From positions 157,615 through 221,614 of the forward strand of contig CASEYP010000007.1 in the NCBI GenBank assembly GCA_949292185.1: DNA of 64,000 bases. The letters are read 5' to 3'. Origin of the DNA: an uncultured bacterium (GTDB taxonomy: Bacteria > Cyanobacteriota > Vampirovibrionia > Gastranaerophilales > Gastranaerophilaceae). Each line of letters opens with the position of its first letter. Position 1 is the first letter of the stretch. Positions 44,502 through 52,676 of this stretch are shown piece by piece. Position numbers and translations under genes: made by a program. Under the pieces are notes generated by a model. The model saw only the letters and a list, made by a program, of their open reading frames with translations, ran no database searches and had not been told where the DNA came from.

Positions 44502-44520
44502 GGCGGTACGCTAAACCACC
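44502..44520 (-). promoter_or_regulatory. Leader hairpin of the sigma factor gene
   Basis: On the minus strand GGTGGT (44520-44515) and ACCGCC (44507-44502) pair over 6 bp (one G-U) with a 7-nt loop, about 35 nt before the start codon. Further upstream, at 44534-44589, lies a larger nested inverted repeat with ATGTAAC and GTTACAT as outer arms. Confidence 0.4.
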
Positions 44521-44646
44521 TTTTGTTGGGTAAATGTAACACGAGGTTATATACTTTGTATATACCCAGATATATATTAAGCGTTACATGATGTTAAGAA
44601 GTGTGAATGTAAACTTTTTTTAAGATAGGGATAAATGCATTATTTA

Positions 44647-44655
44647 TGCTATTCT
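44647..44655 (+). promoter_or_regulatory. Extended -10 of the thioredoxin-like gene
   Basis: TGCTATTCT, predicted start near 44662, about 34 nt before the ATG at 44696. No good -35. Confidence 0.4.
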
Positions 44656-44695
44656 CATAATATAATAAATTCATTATGAAAAGGAGAGTTTTAAG

Positions 44696-45262
44696 ATGGG
44701 ATTTAATTTAAAGGAAAAATTTCAAAATGTAAGCAAGAAAAATATTGCAATTGTCGTTTCCATATTATTCATCCTTGCAATGTGTATTATTGCCGGATTT
44801 GAATATTATCAATACAATACAACGAAAGAAAAAGTAACGGCTGCACAAGAAGATATATTAAGAAGTTTATCAACTTTAAATGAAGATGGACAACCTAAAA
44901 AACCATCTGATTATAAAATTGGTATAGATTATAATAAAGCAATAAAAGGTAAAAAACCAATCTTAGTATTATTCTATGCTGACTGGTGCCATTATTGTAT
45001 AAAATTTATGCCTGTATACCAAGAATTATCTGAAAAATACAAAGATACATTTGAATTTTCAAAAGTTAATGTTGAAGATAAGAAATACGAAAGACTTGTT
45101 AGAGAAATTGGAATTACAGGATTTCCAACAGTATTCATCATAGACCCTAAATATGACAATCGTATATTATTATCTAACGCATACCTTTCAAAAACTGAAT
45201 TAGTAAGTTCTGAATTAGATAGATTTTTAAGAATAAGAAAAATCCTAGATTCAAAAAAATAG
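44696..45262 (+). CDS. Membrane-anchored thioredoxin-like protein
   Basis: One N-terminal membrane helix (about 16-35, NIAIVVSILFILAMCIIAGF) is followed by a linker and a thioredoxin fold facing the periplasm. The active site is WCHYC (C98, C101) in YADWCHYCIKFMPVYQE. The cis-proline loop is GITGFPTVFIID. CHYC is not the CGPC of thioredoxin and is closer to disulfide-handling or cytochrome-maturation proteins. The 188 aa length fits. AAAAGGAGAG precedes the ATG. A strong terminator follows. Confidence 0.87.
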   Translation: MGFNLKEKFQNVSKKNIAIVVSILFILAMCIIAGFEYYQYNTTKEKVTAAQEDILRSLSTLNEDGQPKKPSDYKIGIDYNKAIKGKKPILVLFYADWCHYCIKFMPVYQELSEKYKDTFEFSKVNVEDKKYERLVREIGITGFPTVFIIDPKYDNRILLSNAYLSKTELVSSELDRFLRIRKILDSKK

Positions 45263-45310
45263 TTAAAAAACTTTACAAGTTACTTTAAATTAAAATATGT
45301 GTTTTGTATA

Positions 45311-45348
45311 ATAACAGTGTTTCAAGTTTTGAAACACTGTTATTTTTA
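45311..45348 (+). terminator. Terminator after the thioredoxin-like gene
   Basis: A perfect 15-bp inverted repeat (ATAACAGTGTTTCAA, 45311-45325; mate 45329-45343) with a 3-nt loop, then TTTTT. Confidence 0.9.
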
Positions 45349-45395
45349 ACAGCGTATAGATAGGGAAGATTAGAAAAAGAATAGTATCTGCATTT

Positions 45396-45486
45396 ATGAA
45401 AAGAGTTTCACAAAGCAACTTAACAATTTGTAATAATTGCCTCAGTTTTAGCAATTTTTATTATGTTTGGAATTCTATATATATAG
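45396..45486 (+). other. Possible frameshifted single-helix mini-protein
   Basis: An ATG opens MKRVSQSNLTI. One nucleotide later (extra T near 45429) the neighbouring frame reads VIIASVLAIFIMFGILYI followed by TAG. Removing one base from the TTT run at 45427-45429 would give a 29-residue protein with a basic start and one clean membrane helix. It may be a broken small gene, a sequencing error, or chance. Confidence 0.3.
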
Positions 45487-45488
45487 AA
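45473..45488. repeat. Perfect 16-bp palindrome before the 45508 gene
   Basis: TTCTATATATATAGAA is a perfect palindrome 20 nt before the ATG at 45508, just upstream of the ribosome site. It could be an operator or a leader hairpin; AT-only palindromes also occur by chance. Confidence 0.4.
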
Positions 45489-45507
45489 GGTCATAGTAGG
45501 TGTAAAA

Positions 45508-47142
45508 ATGAGTATCGAGAAGATTAACAGTAATTATGAAGGACTTTACAGTCCAAAGAGCTTAAACTTTGGAAATGCCAATCAAAACAGAATTTATCTA
45601 GGCATGCCAAAAGACAGTACAAGTTTTACGGGAGCAGGAACCGCAACGGCAGCGGCAAGCAAGAATTTAAAAGATTTTATTCTTGAAATTATGCCTAAAA
45701 AAATCAAAAACATGGTAAAAATCCATGAAGGAATGGGAGAGATTCAAAACCAGTTAATTAACGCAATAGGAACAGGTTTAGTTGCACCATTATTTATTAA
45801 ATATAACCCGATATCAGACACAGATGAGGATACAAGAACATATACAGCATGGCGTCAGCCAATATCTGCAGTATTAGCAGTCGCAACACAATGTGCAATA
45901 GTTATACCATTTAACGCTGCAATCAAGAGAATGTCAGATATAGGATATGCACATTTACCAATTCAATACAACTCATCTTTATTCCCATCAGATTCATATA
46001 TTAAAAAGCAAATCAAGAAAGATCATCCTAATGAAAAATACTCTAAGCAAGAATTAGAAGAACTTATCAAACAGTATAAAAAGAATAATGATAAAGTTTT
46101 AGAAAATATGATTAAAAACGATAAAATCATATTAACTTCAACAGATGTAAATTCAGCAACAAAAGTTGAATTACCAGCAGAAGATTTCAAAAAATTATTC
46201 TTAGAAACAATCAACAAAGTAATGGAAGAAGAAAAGACTGAAAAGTTAAATGCAATCAATCATAAACTTCCTCAAAAAATAGAACGTGGTATCTTCTATA
46301 ATACTTATCCTGAAGAATCCGAAGCAGTTCTACAAAGATTATCTAATAAAATTTCACAAATATATGCACAATCTGATTTTGGAAACAGTTCAGATAAGAT
46401 TGTTGATGCAAGCAAAGAATTTGGAAAAGAATGCAAACAAATAATCAAAGACTTGAAAGGTGAAATCAAAAAAGATCCAAGCAAGAGATATGTAAATAAC
46501 GAACTTATCAAGATTGTAAAAGAAGTTAGCCAAAAGAATACAGGTTCAGATGCTAATACAATGCGCACAATTGAAGGCCATGTAAATAAAATGATGGAAA
46601 GCCTAAACAGAATGCGTTCTATGAAATCAACAAAAGAAATCATGGAATACGTAAATGAGGTAATCTACAAACGTACAGAAGCAATTGATAGTTCATTAGA
46701 TCTATTTGCAAAAATTAAGACAAAACTTGAAACTTCAGGAATCACAGTTCAAGAAGCTCAAAGCTTAATCGATGAAAAAATAGTTACTGCAAGAAATGCA
46801 ATCTTAACAAAATTAAGAGCTCAAGGATTGAGCGAAAAAGAAATCAATGAATCAATAGATCTTGCAGAAGGAGTAAGTTCAAGACTATCAGAAAAGACAG
46901 CATCAATAGCTAAAAATATTGGCGAACAATTGAAGAGCCACGTAAAAGCAAATATTGATGGTCTAAAACGTTGGACAGGATTAGGAGTTTCACTCGCAAT
47001 ACTTCCGGCAACTTGCTGGTTATTGAACAGAATTTATCCTTGGTTTATGGACTTAGCGTTCCCTAAATTGTCGCACAAAGCCGGAAAGGCAAATGCAACA
47101 AATGAAGATAAAAACAACAATAAGAAAGGGGAGGTGAAGTAA
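45508..47142 (+). CDS. Large membrane/coiled-coil protein, unknown (pair member 1)
   Basis: 544 residues. The first 50 are polar and contain LNFGNANQN and SFTGAGTATAAA. An apolar region follows (about 85-140, with ISAVLAVATQCAIVIPFNAA). Then come about 340 mostly helical, lysine/glutamate-rich residues, and a C-terminal membrane helix (about 492-512, LGVSLAILPATCWLLNRIYP) with a basic tail. The architecture suggests a membrane protein with a long cytosolic helical rod. No family is recognised. It ends 1 nt before the next gene, so the two are coupled. The gap upstream holds a palindrome and a possible broken mini-gene. Confidence 0.75.
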   Translation: MSIEKINSNYEGLYSPKSLNFGNANQNRIYLGMPKDSTSFTGAGTATAAASKNLKDFILEIMPKKIKNMVKIHEGMGEIQNQLINAIGTGLVAPLFIKYNPISDTDEDTRTYTAWRQPISAVLAVATQCAIVIPFNAAIKRMSDIGYAHLPIQYNSSLFPSDSYIKKQIKKDHPNEKYSKQELEELIKQYKKNNDKVLENMIKNDKIILTSTDVNSATKVELPAEDFKKLFLETINKVMEEEKTEKLNAINHKLPQKIERGIFYNTYPEESEAVLQRLSNKISQIYAQSDFGNSSDKIVDASKEFGKECKQIIKDLKGEIKKDPSKRYVNNELIKIVKEVSQKNTGSDANTMRTIEGHVNKMMESLNRMRSMKSTKEIMEYVNEVIYKRTEAIDSSLDLFAKIKTKLETSGITVQEAQSLIDEKIVTARNAILTKLRAQGLSEKEINESIDLAEGVSSRLSEKTASIAKNIGEQLKSHVKANIDGLKRWTGLGVSLAILPATCWLLNRIYPWFMDLAFPKLSHKAGKANATNEDKNNNKKGEVK

Positions 47143-47143
47143 C

Positions 47144-47914
47144 ATGTCAAACAATATACCTCGAGTTCTTTCAACATTAGTATATAGACCGATATCATGG
47201 TTCGCAAACTCAAAAGTAGCACGTAAAGCAGGTAATGAAGTTTATGCAAACAACAGAAGATACATTGATGGTTTAGGCGTAGCTTCAATTATTGCAAAAG
47301 ATGGTTTAGGATGTTACTTATACGTTACCCAAAGTTTAAATAACAAAGACATTCCGGATGATAAAAGAAAATTTGTTGCTTCATTAGACTTAACAAACGG
47401 TGTTTTAATGATCTTGTTGCAACTTGCAATGTTCTTTACAGTATCAAATAAAGTTTGTCAAACAAAAATGTTCGACAAATTCTTCGGTAAACTATTTGAC
47501 AGACCTGTAAGAAAAGCATATTACAAATTAGTACAAAATCAACCTGGATTTGAAGACATTAACGGAATGAAATTCAACAAAGAATTCAAGAAAATACGTA
47601 GCAACGTAAAAGATGCATTTGGTGGATTAACATCATTAGCAGCTGCAACAATTGTTGGTAAACGTATGTTAGTTCCATTAATTGCAACACCTCTTGCAGA
47701 TAAAGTTGAAAAGAAAATGACTGAAAGAGAAGCTAAGAAAAAAGGATTACCAGCTCCTCAAACAGCCAAAAACGATAAATCTAATCCTGCAATGAAAGGG
47801 AAAGAAAACACACAAGAAAGCCAACCAACTTCAGAACCGGCAAAAATTCAAAACCCTCAATTTGCAAATATGAATAATATGAATTCAAATTTATTAGCAA
47901 AATATAAAAAATAA
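47144..47914 (+). CDS. Membrane protein, unknown (pair member 2)
   Basis: 256 residues starting MSNNIPRVLSTLVYRPISWF. A strong membrane segment lies near 83-103 (LTNGVLMILLQLAMFFTVSN). A weaker apolar stretch is at 47-60, and another follows near 165-185 (GGLTSLAAATIVGKRMLVPL). The last 65 residues are polar, rich in K, N, P and Q, and probably disordered. The ribosome site GGGGAGGTG is among the strongest in the window and lies within the end of the preceding gene, implying paired synthesis. No family is recognised. Confidence 0.75.
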   Translation: MSNNIPRVLSTLVYRPISWFANSKVARKAGNEVYANNRRYIDGLGVASIIAKDGLGCYLYVTQSLNNKDIPDDKRKFVASLDLTNGVLMILLQLAMFFTVSNKVCQTKMFDKFFGKLFDRPVRKAYYKLVQNQPGFEDINGMKFNKEFKKIRSNVKDAFGGLTSLAAATIVGKRMLVPLIATPLADKVEKKMTEREAKKKGLPAPQTAKNDKSNPAMKGKENTQESQPTSEPAKIQNPQFANMNNMNSNLLAKYKK

Positions 47915-47933
47915 AAATACATCTACTAAAGGG

Positions 47934-47966
47934 AGCGCCAATTCAACATAATATTGAATTGGCGCT
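47934..47966. terminator. Terminator between 47914 gene and TPR gene
   Basis: A perfect 13-bp stem, AGCGCCAATTCAA (47934-47946) with TTGAATTGGCGCT (47954-47966), loop 7 nt. The T tract is interrupted, so strength is uncertain. It lies between convergent genes. Confidence 0.7.
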
Positions 47967-47975
47967 TTCATTTCA

Positions 47976-48545
47976 TTATATTATCGAATCAACAAGTTCT
48001 TGAATATGATATTTCACTGCAGGTGTAATAATCAAATCAGGTTCAGACATTGCAAATTCATCCAGAACAATAATCGCTTTTTTCTTATTACCTGAATATT
48101 CATATAATAACCCAAGCATAACCTTATCCAATGGATTAGAACCATCTTTAGCCTGATAAATTCTCAATTGAGTTGAAACTTGATTAAGTTGTTTATAACA
48201 TTTGGCTAAATTTTGGTAATATTCAAAATTTAAGCTGTATTGAGTCAGAGCATTTTTAAAACAATCTAATGCCAAATTTGGATAACCAATTGTCATATAT
48301 ACTTTACCCAAATTATTAAAATATACAGCGGTAGCTTGAGTTTTTGGGTTCAAACTAATTGCCATTTTGAATTCTTGAATAGCAGCATAATAACATTTTT
48401 CTTCAACATATATAACACCCTTATTGTTATGATCATAAGCATTTTTCTCAGGATCAATAACATAAGTAACGCTGGTTCTTCCGGCTGCTAAAACCGCAGA
48501 TGCAGAACAAAAAATTATAAATAATACTACTAAAAACTTTTTCAT
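47976..48545 (-). CDS. Exported TPR-repeat protein
   Basis: A signal peptide (MKKFLVVLFIIFCSASAVLA, then AGRTS) is followed by about four TPR units such as AVYFNNLGKVYMTIGYPNLA. The start is ATG 48545; the frame is open to 48581, but the signal peptide begins at 48545. Probable periplasmic scaffold. It lies 42 nt after the MBL-fold gene on the same strand. Two more exported or TPR genes lie in this stretch. Confidence 0.82.
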   Translation of the reverse strand: MKKFLVVLFIIFCSASAVLAAGRTSVTYVIDPEKNAYDHNNKGVIYVEEKCYYAAIQEFKMAISLNPKTQATAVYFNNLGKVYMTIGYPNLALDCFKNALTQYSLNFEYYQNLAKCYKQLNQVSTQLRIYQAKDGSNPLDKVMLGLLYEYSGNKKKAIIVLDEFAMSEPDLIITPAVKYHIQELVDSII

Positions 48546-48587
48546 ATCTAACCTATTTAATAATAAAATAAAATTTATCAATAAGAA

Positions 48588-49511
48588 TTACATAATATCG
48601 AATTCCAAACCTTCATAGGCCATAAATATATTTTTACTATCAGAAGTATAATATTCTTTAATTCGGTTTAATCTTACATCATCATACCCTGGATCATAAT
48701 GGAAGAAAGCTAAATGTTTAGCATTAGCTTGTTTCATAACTTCAATAGCCATATCATAAGTAGAATGTCCATAACCTTGTTTTGGAGAATACGGGCTCAA
48801 ATAATCTTCTGTAGTATATTGAGCATCATGAATTAACAAATCACAGTTTTTAGCAAATCTGCTAAACTTTTTATCGCCACCAAAATAACATTCTTTATCT
48901 GTAGCATAAACCAAAGATTTATTTTTATATGTAATTTTATAAATCATAACACCGTCTTGCGGATGAACATAAGATTTATAAAAAGTTATTAAAACATCCT
49001 CATCACCAACATCTAAACCATCTAATAAAACCAATTCAGGTTTTTTACCGGGTCTCATAATAATAGCCTGACCTTCTTCGATATCGCGAATATCCAAACC
49101 GCAAGCGACATCCCCTAAATCAAGCGGAAAAGTTTTTCCAAAAACTAAAGCTGATAAATCTTTTGCCAAACCTTGTTCAACAGACCCTGCACCCCAAATC
49201 ATAACCTTAGTAGAATTGATATGCAAAGGTTTAAAAAAAGTCAAACCCAACAAATGATCCTGATGAATATGAGAAACTAAAATTGTGGCTAAAATCGGTT
49301 TTCTATCTTTTGGTTCAACAGAAGATGCAATATATTTTTCCATCAACTCATCCCCAACACTAACAATACCAGTTCCGGCATCAAGAATTATTAAATGCCC
49401 GCCAACATTAACCTCAACACAAGACGTATTGCCTCCGAATTTCAAAAAATTCTTATTAGCAACAGGAAAACTTCCTCTAACACCTCTAAATTTTACTTTA
49501 AATTCGCTCAT
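48588..49511 (-). CDS. MBL-fold metallo-hydrolase
   Basis: A metallo-beta-lactamase fold protein. VSHIHQDHLLGL carries the metal-binding HxHxDH motif. FGGNTSCVEV near the start is shared with RNase Z-like and cyclic-phosphodiesterase-like members. DLLIHDAQYTTEDYL and HLAFFHYDPGYDD supply further ligands. The substrate is unknown; a phosphodiester is likely. The start is ATG 49511 with GAGG 6 nt upstream rather than the in-frame ATG at 49523. It lies 15 nt after the metallophosphoesterase gene. Confidence 0.87.
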   Translation of the reverse strand: MSEFKVKFRGVRGSFPVANKNFLKFGGNTSCVEVNVGGHLIILDAGTGIVSVGDELMEKYIASSVEPKDRKPILATILVSHIHQDHLLGLTFFKPLHINSTKVMIWGAGSVEQGLAKDLSALVFGKTFPLDLGDVACGLDIRDIEEGQAIIMRPGKKPELVLLDGLDVGDEDVLITFYKSYVHPQDGVMIYKITYKNKSLVYATDKECYFGGDKKFSRFAKNCDLLIHDAQYTTEDYLSPYSPKQGYGHSTYDMAIEVMKQANAKHLAFFHYDPGYDDVRLNRIKEYYTSDSKNIFMAYEGLEFDIM

Positions 49512-49526
49512 ATTCTTCCTCAAAAT

Positions 49527-50537
49527 TTATTTTTTTCTTTTAATTTGGAAAACTCCAGCCTGATCTTTCTTTTCTCCTGTATAAATTGAACCTGAGAACA
49601 CTAAAATTTTTGCCATTTTTTGAATAGTAGTTTCTCTTGTTTCCTTCCACTCAAGTTCAAATACAGCTTTATCCTTATAATTTGTAACCTTGATAATTCT
49701 AAAAGCATTCGGATAAGAAACCAATGCCGGAGAATTTACATACAAAACGTTATCGTGCTGAGTAATTTTTGCAGCATGATAGTGTCCTTGAAATACCCCA
49801 ATAGGATTATCATAACTTTCAATTAATTGTTTTAAAGCAGAAGCATTTCTCAATCGATGATTTGGACTAACAAAAGGCTCTACAACAGGCGCATGCATAA
49901 ATATTAATACAGTATCTTTTTTAGAATTATCTAATTCTTTCTTTAACCACTTCAACTGAGTCTCATCAATATAACCATTTGAAGTAATTTCATCTGTAAT
50001 AATATCATCCAAAACAATAACTTTATAATTTTTCTTCGGTTCAAATGAATAATAAGCTTTTTTAAATTTGAAATTAGGATTAGCATTTCTTACCATATCA
50101 AGATATACAAGTGTTGTTAAATAACCGCCAACACATCTGTCGTGATTTCCAAAAGTAAAATACCAAGGAGCATTTAATTTTTGCAAATGCGGTAATAATG
50201 CTCTTAATTCTTTTTCAAAAGACTTATCAATCAAATCACCTGTAAACATTACAAAATCAATATCATTATATTCATTAATTTGAGCGACAGCATCATCTAA
50301 TAATCTTGGAGATTCCCCTGTCATTTTAAATGTAGTATTTGCTCCATTTTCCAAGAAATGTACATCACTAACTTGTGCAAATTTTAAGCTGTTTACACCC
50401 GCACCGCTATATGCCTGTAAGCCCCATAGCATACAAGCAGTCAAGCCAAGAGTTACAAAAGCATTTAATACTTTTGTGAAAAAGCCTTCTTTTTTCTCTT
50501 TTTTATTGTATTTCTTGTGGTGCTTCTGTCTGCCCAT
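49527..50537 (-). CDS. Membrane-anchored metallophosphoesterase
   Basis: A calcineurin-type phosphoesterase. The ligand motifs are QVSDVHFLE, FTGDLID, FGNHDR, FMHAP and GHYHAA, all intact. A very basic N-terminus (residues 1-22) is followed by one membrane helix (about 23-45), so the catalytic domain probably faces the periplasm. The C-terminal strands form a domain common in 3',5'-nucleotidase-like members. It overlaps the upstream TPR gene by 35 nt, so the two are translationally linked. Confidence 0.87.
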   Translation of the reverse strand: MGRQKHHKKYNKKEKKEGFFTKVLNAFVTLGLTACMLWGLQAYSGAGVNSLKFAQVSDVHFLENGANTTFKMTGESPRLLDDAVAQINEYNDIDFVMFTGDLIDKSFEKELRALLPHLQKLNAPWYFTFGNHDRCVGGYLTTLVYLDMVRNANPNFKFKKAYYSFEPKKNYKVIVLDDIITDEITSNGYIDETQLKWLKKELDNSKKDTVLIFMHAPVVEPFVSPNHRLRNASALKQLIESYDNPIGVFQGHYHAAKITQHDNVLYVNSPALVSYPNAFRIIKVTNYKDKAVFELEWKETRETTIQKMAKILVFSGSIYTGEKKDQAGVFQIKRKK

Positions 50538-51450
50538 TTTCGTTACCGTTACTTTCTAATATTCCTTTTATTTCATTATATTTGTTTTGTAAATATTCAT
50601 CATCATCAGATAAAATGATTGCTTTATCAATATCCATTAATGCATTCATGTAATCTTTCATTGCAAAATCACAATAGCATAAATATTCATAAATTTTTGA
50701 AGTTTGAATATCAGGTAAAAGTTCTGTAAAAATATTTTTTGCGCCCTGATAATCTCCTGACTTATATAATATTTTCGCTTTATCAAATTGATATTCAGGA
50801 CAATTATTTATCTCAATAGCTTTATCATTATCAGCTTTTGACTGTTCCAACATTCCCAATTCAAATTCAGCACGAGATTTTACAGCATAAGCCAAATCAT
50901 CATTAGGAACAAAAGTTAAATATTTATCAATAGGATTTATAACAGAATCGTATTTTCCAACATCATAAAGAGTAATTGCCGTAGATAAATAAGCTTGTGC
51001 AAAGTCAGGTCTTGCAGATAATGAATTATTAAAAGCATCTAACGCCTTCATATAATCGTTTTTATCTCTATAGAAATTTCCCAAATAATAATATGCTAAA
51101 TATCCGTTATTTTCTTTAGTTGCCTCGTTCAAAACAGATAATTCCATCTGTTCATCACCAACTCTTTTATACTCCTGTGCTTCTTTAATTTTTGGATTAA
51201 CACTTGTTACAAAAGTCTTTTTATCCTGTGCAATAACATGACTCAAACCTTTTTTCAAATCAACTACCTGAGTATTATTTGGATCCATATTTAAAATTTT
51301 ATCCAAATAATCCATAGCAGCATTATAATCACCAATAACACAATAATTTGCGGCCATATCCAAATAATCTTCTTCAATTTCATTGGCAAATACCGGCAAA
51401 TTATAACAGATAGTCATAGACAAAATAATTGATAACAATATTTTTTTCAT
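50503..51450 (-). CDS. Exported TPR-repeat protein with leaderless-type start
   Basis: A signal peptide (MKKILLSIILSMTICYNLPVFA) is followed by about seven TPR units, for example GYLAYYYLGNFYRDKNDYMK. The acidic tail ends in EAPQEIQ. The frame is open to 51621, but the signal peptide begins at 51450. Just upstream, TGCTATAAT (51457-51465) places the predicted transcription start on the A of this ATG, and no ribosome site exists, so it is a candidate leaderless gene. It heads the minus-strand run with the phosphoesterase and the MBL-fold protein. Confidence 0.85.
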   Translation of the reverse strand: MKKILLSIILSMTICYNLPVFANEIEEDYLDMAANYCVIGDYNAAMDYLDKILNMDPNNTQVVDLKKGLSHVIAQDKKTFVTSVNPKIKEAQEYKRVGDEQMELSVLNEATKENNGYLAYYYLGNFYRDKNDYMKALDAFNNSLSARPDFAQAYLSTAITLYDVGKYDSVINPIDKYLTFVPNDDLAYAVKSRAEFELGMLEQSKADNDKAIEINNCPEYQFDKAKILYKSGDYQGAKNIFTELLPDIQTSKIYEYLCYCDFAMKDYMNALMDIDKAIILSDDDEYLQNKYNEIKGILESNGNENGQTEAPQEIQ

Positions 51451-51456
51451 AAAAAG

Positions 51457-51485
51457 ATTATAGCATAAAAAGGGTAATGGGTAAA
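51457..51485 (-). promoter_or_regulatory. Promoter with +1 at the start codon
   Basis: Minus strand: TTTACC (51485-51480), 17-nt spacer, TATAAT (51462-51457) extended by TG at 51465-51464. Seven positions past the hexamer is 51450, the A of the ATG. Confidence 0.7.
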
Positions 51486-51551
51486 ATTTAGAACTTGGAC
51501 ATTTAAATATATTTGGTAGATAATAATACAAAACACAAAAAGGATAAAAAT

Positions 51552-52607
51552 ATGGAAAATGATAAGAAAAAAATTGCAGCAGTAGCCCTAAGTGGCGGAA
51601 TAGACAGTTCAGCAACTGCACTCATATTACAACAACAAGGATATGAAGTTATTGGAATTACAGGGAAAATGGTCAAAACTTCTGCTGCTGAAACAATTTG
51701 TGAGAATGCACAAAAAGTTGCAGATAAACTTAACATAAAACTCCATATACTAGATGTTAGCGACAAGTTTCAAAAAACAGTAATTGATTATTTTGAAAAC
51801 TCTTACAAAAACGGTCAAACACCAAATCCTTGTATCGTATGTAATCAATTTATCAAATGGGGCGAAATTTTTAATTATGCAATAAATAATCTTGGAGCAG
51901 ATATATTTGCAACAGGACACTATGCAAATATTAAATATGAAAATGGAATTTATAAGCTATATCCTGCAAAAGATGAACATAAAGATCAACTGTATTTTTT
52001 ATACAGATTAGGGCAAAAAGAACTTTCAAAAACAGTTTTTCCACTAAGCAAATATGAAAAATCACAAGTTAGACAAATCGCACAAGATTATGATCTTCCG
52101 ACAAAATCATCCAAAGAAAGCCAAGATATTTGTTTTATCCAAAAGCCAAATACTACAAAAAAATATTTAATAAATAAATTTGGCAACATGCCTGGAGATT
52201 TCATAGAAATTTCAACAGGCAAAAAACTGGGAACCCACTCAGGACATTATCAATACACAATAGGACAAAGAAAAGGTATTGGAATAGCAGCGCCATATCC
52301 TTTATATGTAATAGATATTGATGCAGAGAAAAATATTGTATATTTAGGGAAAAAAGAAGATGATTTACGTCATAATTTAGTAATAGAAGATTTGAATTTT
52401 TCATATCCGATTTCAGAAAAAGAATTTGATGCAATGGTAAAAATCAGATACAATATGCAAGCAAAAAAAGCACATATAAAAGTTATCGAAGATAAGGCAG
52501 AAATAAGTTTTTATGAAACTGCAAATTCTATCACACCAGGTCAAGCCGGCGTAATGTATGATATCAATGACGGACACTTAATCGGTGGCGGAAGAGTTAT
52601 TTATTAA
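51552..52607 (+). CDS. mnmA: tRNA-specific 2-thiouridylase
   Basis: MnmA adds sulfur to U34 of Lys, Glu and Gln tRNAs. The PP-loop ALSGGIDSSATALIL is at residues 12-26. The catalytic cysteine pair lies in NPCIVCN and SQDICF. GHYQYTIGQRKGIG and ITPGQAGVMY complete the pattern. The start is ATG 51552 with AAAGGAT 6 nt upstream; the frame is open 39 nt further, but that part lacks an RBS. This gives 351 aa, normal. Confidence 0.95.
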   Translation: MENDKKKIAAVALSGGIDSSATALILQQQGYEVIGITGKMVKTSAAETICENAQKVADKLNIKLHILDVSDKFQKTVIDYFENSYKNGQTPNPCIVCNQFIKWGEIFNYAINNLGADIFATGHYANIKYENGIYKLYPAKDEHKDQLYFLYRLGQKELSKTVFPLSKYEKSQVRQIAQDYDLPTKSSKESQDICFIQKPNTTKKYLINKFGNMPGDFIEISTGKKLGTHSGHYQYTIGQRKGIGIAAPYPLYVIDIDAEKNIVYLGKKEDDLRHNLVIEDLNFSYPISEKEFDAMVKIRYNMQAKKAHIKVIEDKAEISFYETANSITPGQAGVMYDINDGHLIGGGRVIY

Positions 52608-52676
52608 TAGATTTATAAAACTTAATGAAGCAACAAATTTTGCGCAAATTATTTATTCAGCAACCTTATACCCTAT

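Noticed and set aside
45307..45312. TATAAT with TTTAAA 17 nt upstream, as a promoter for the 45508 gene
   Set aside because: The hexamer overlaps the base of the strong terminator stem; a transcript would begin inside the hairpin.
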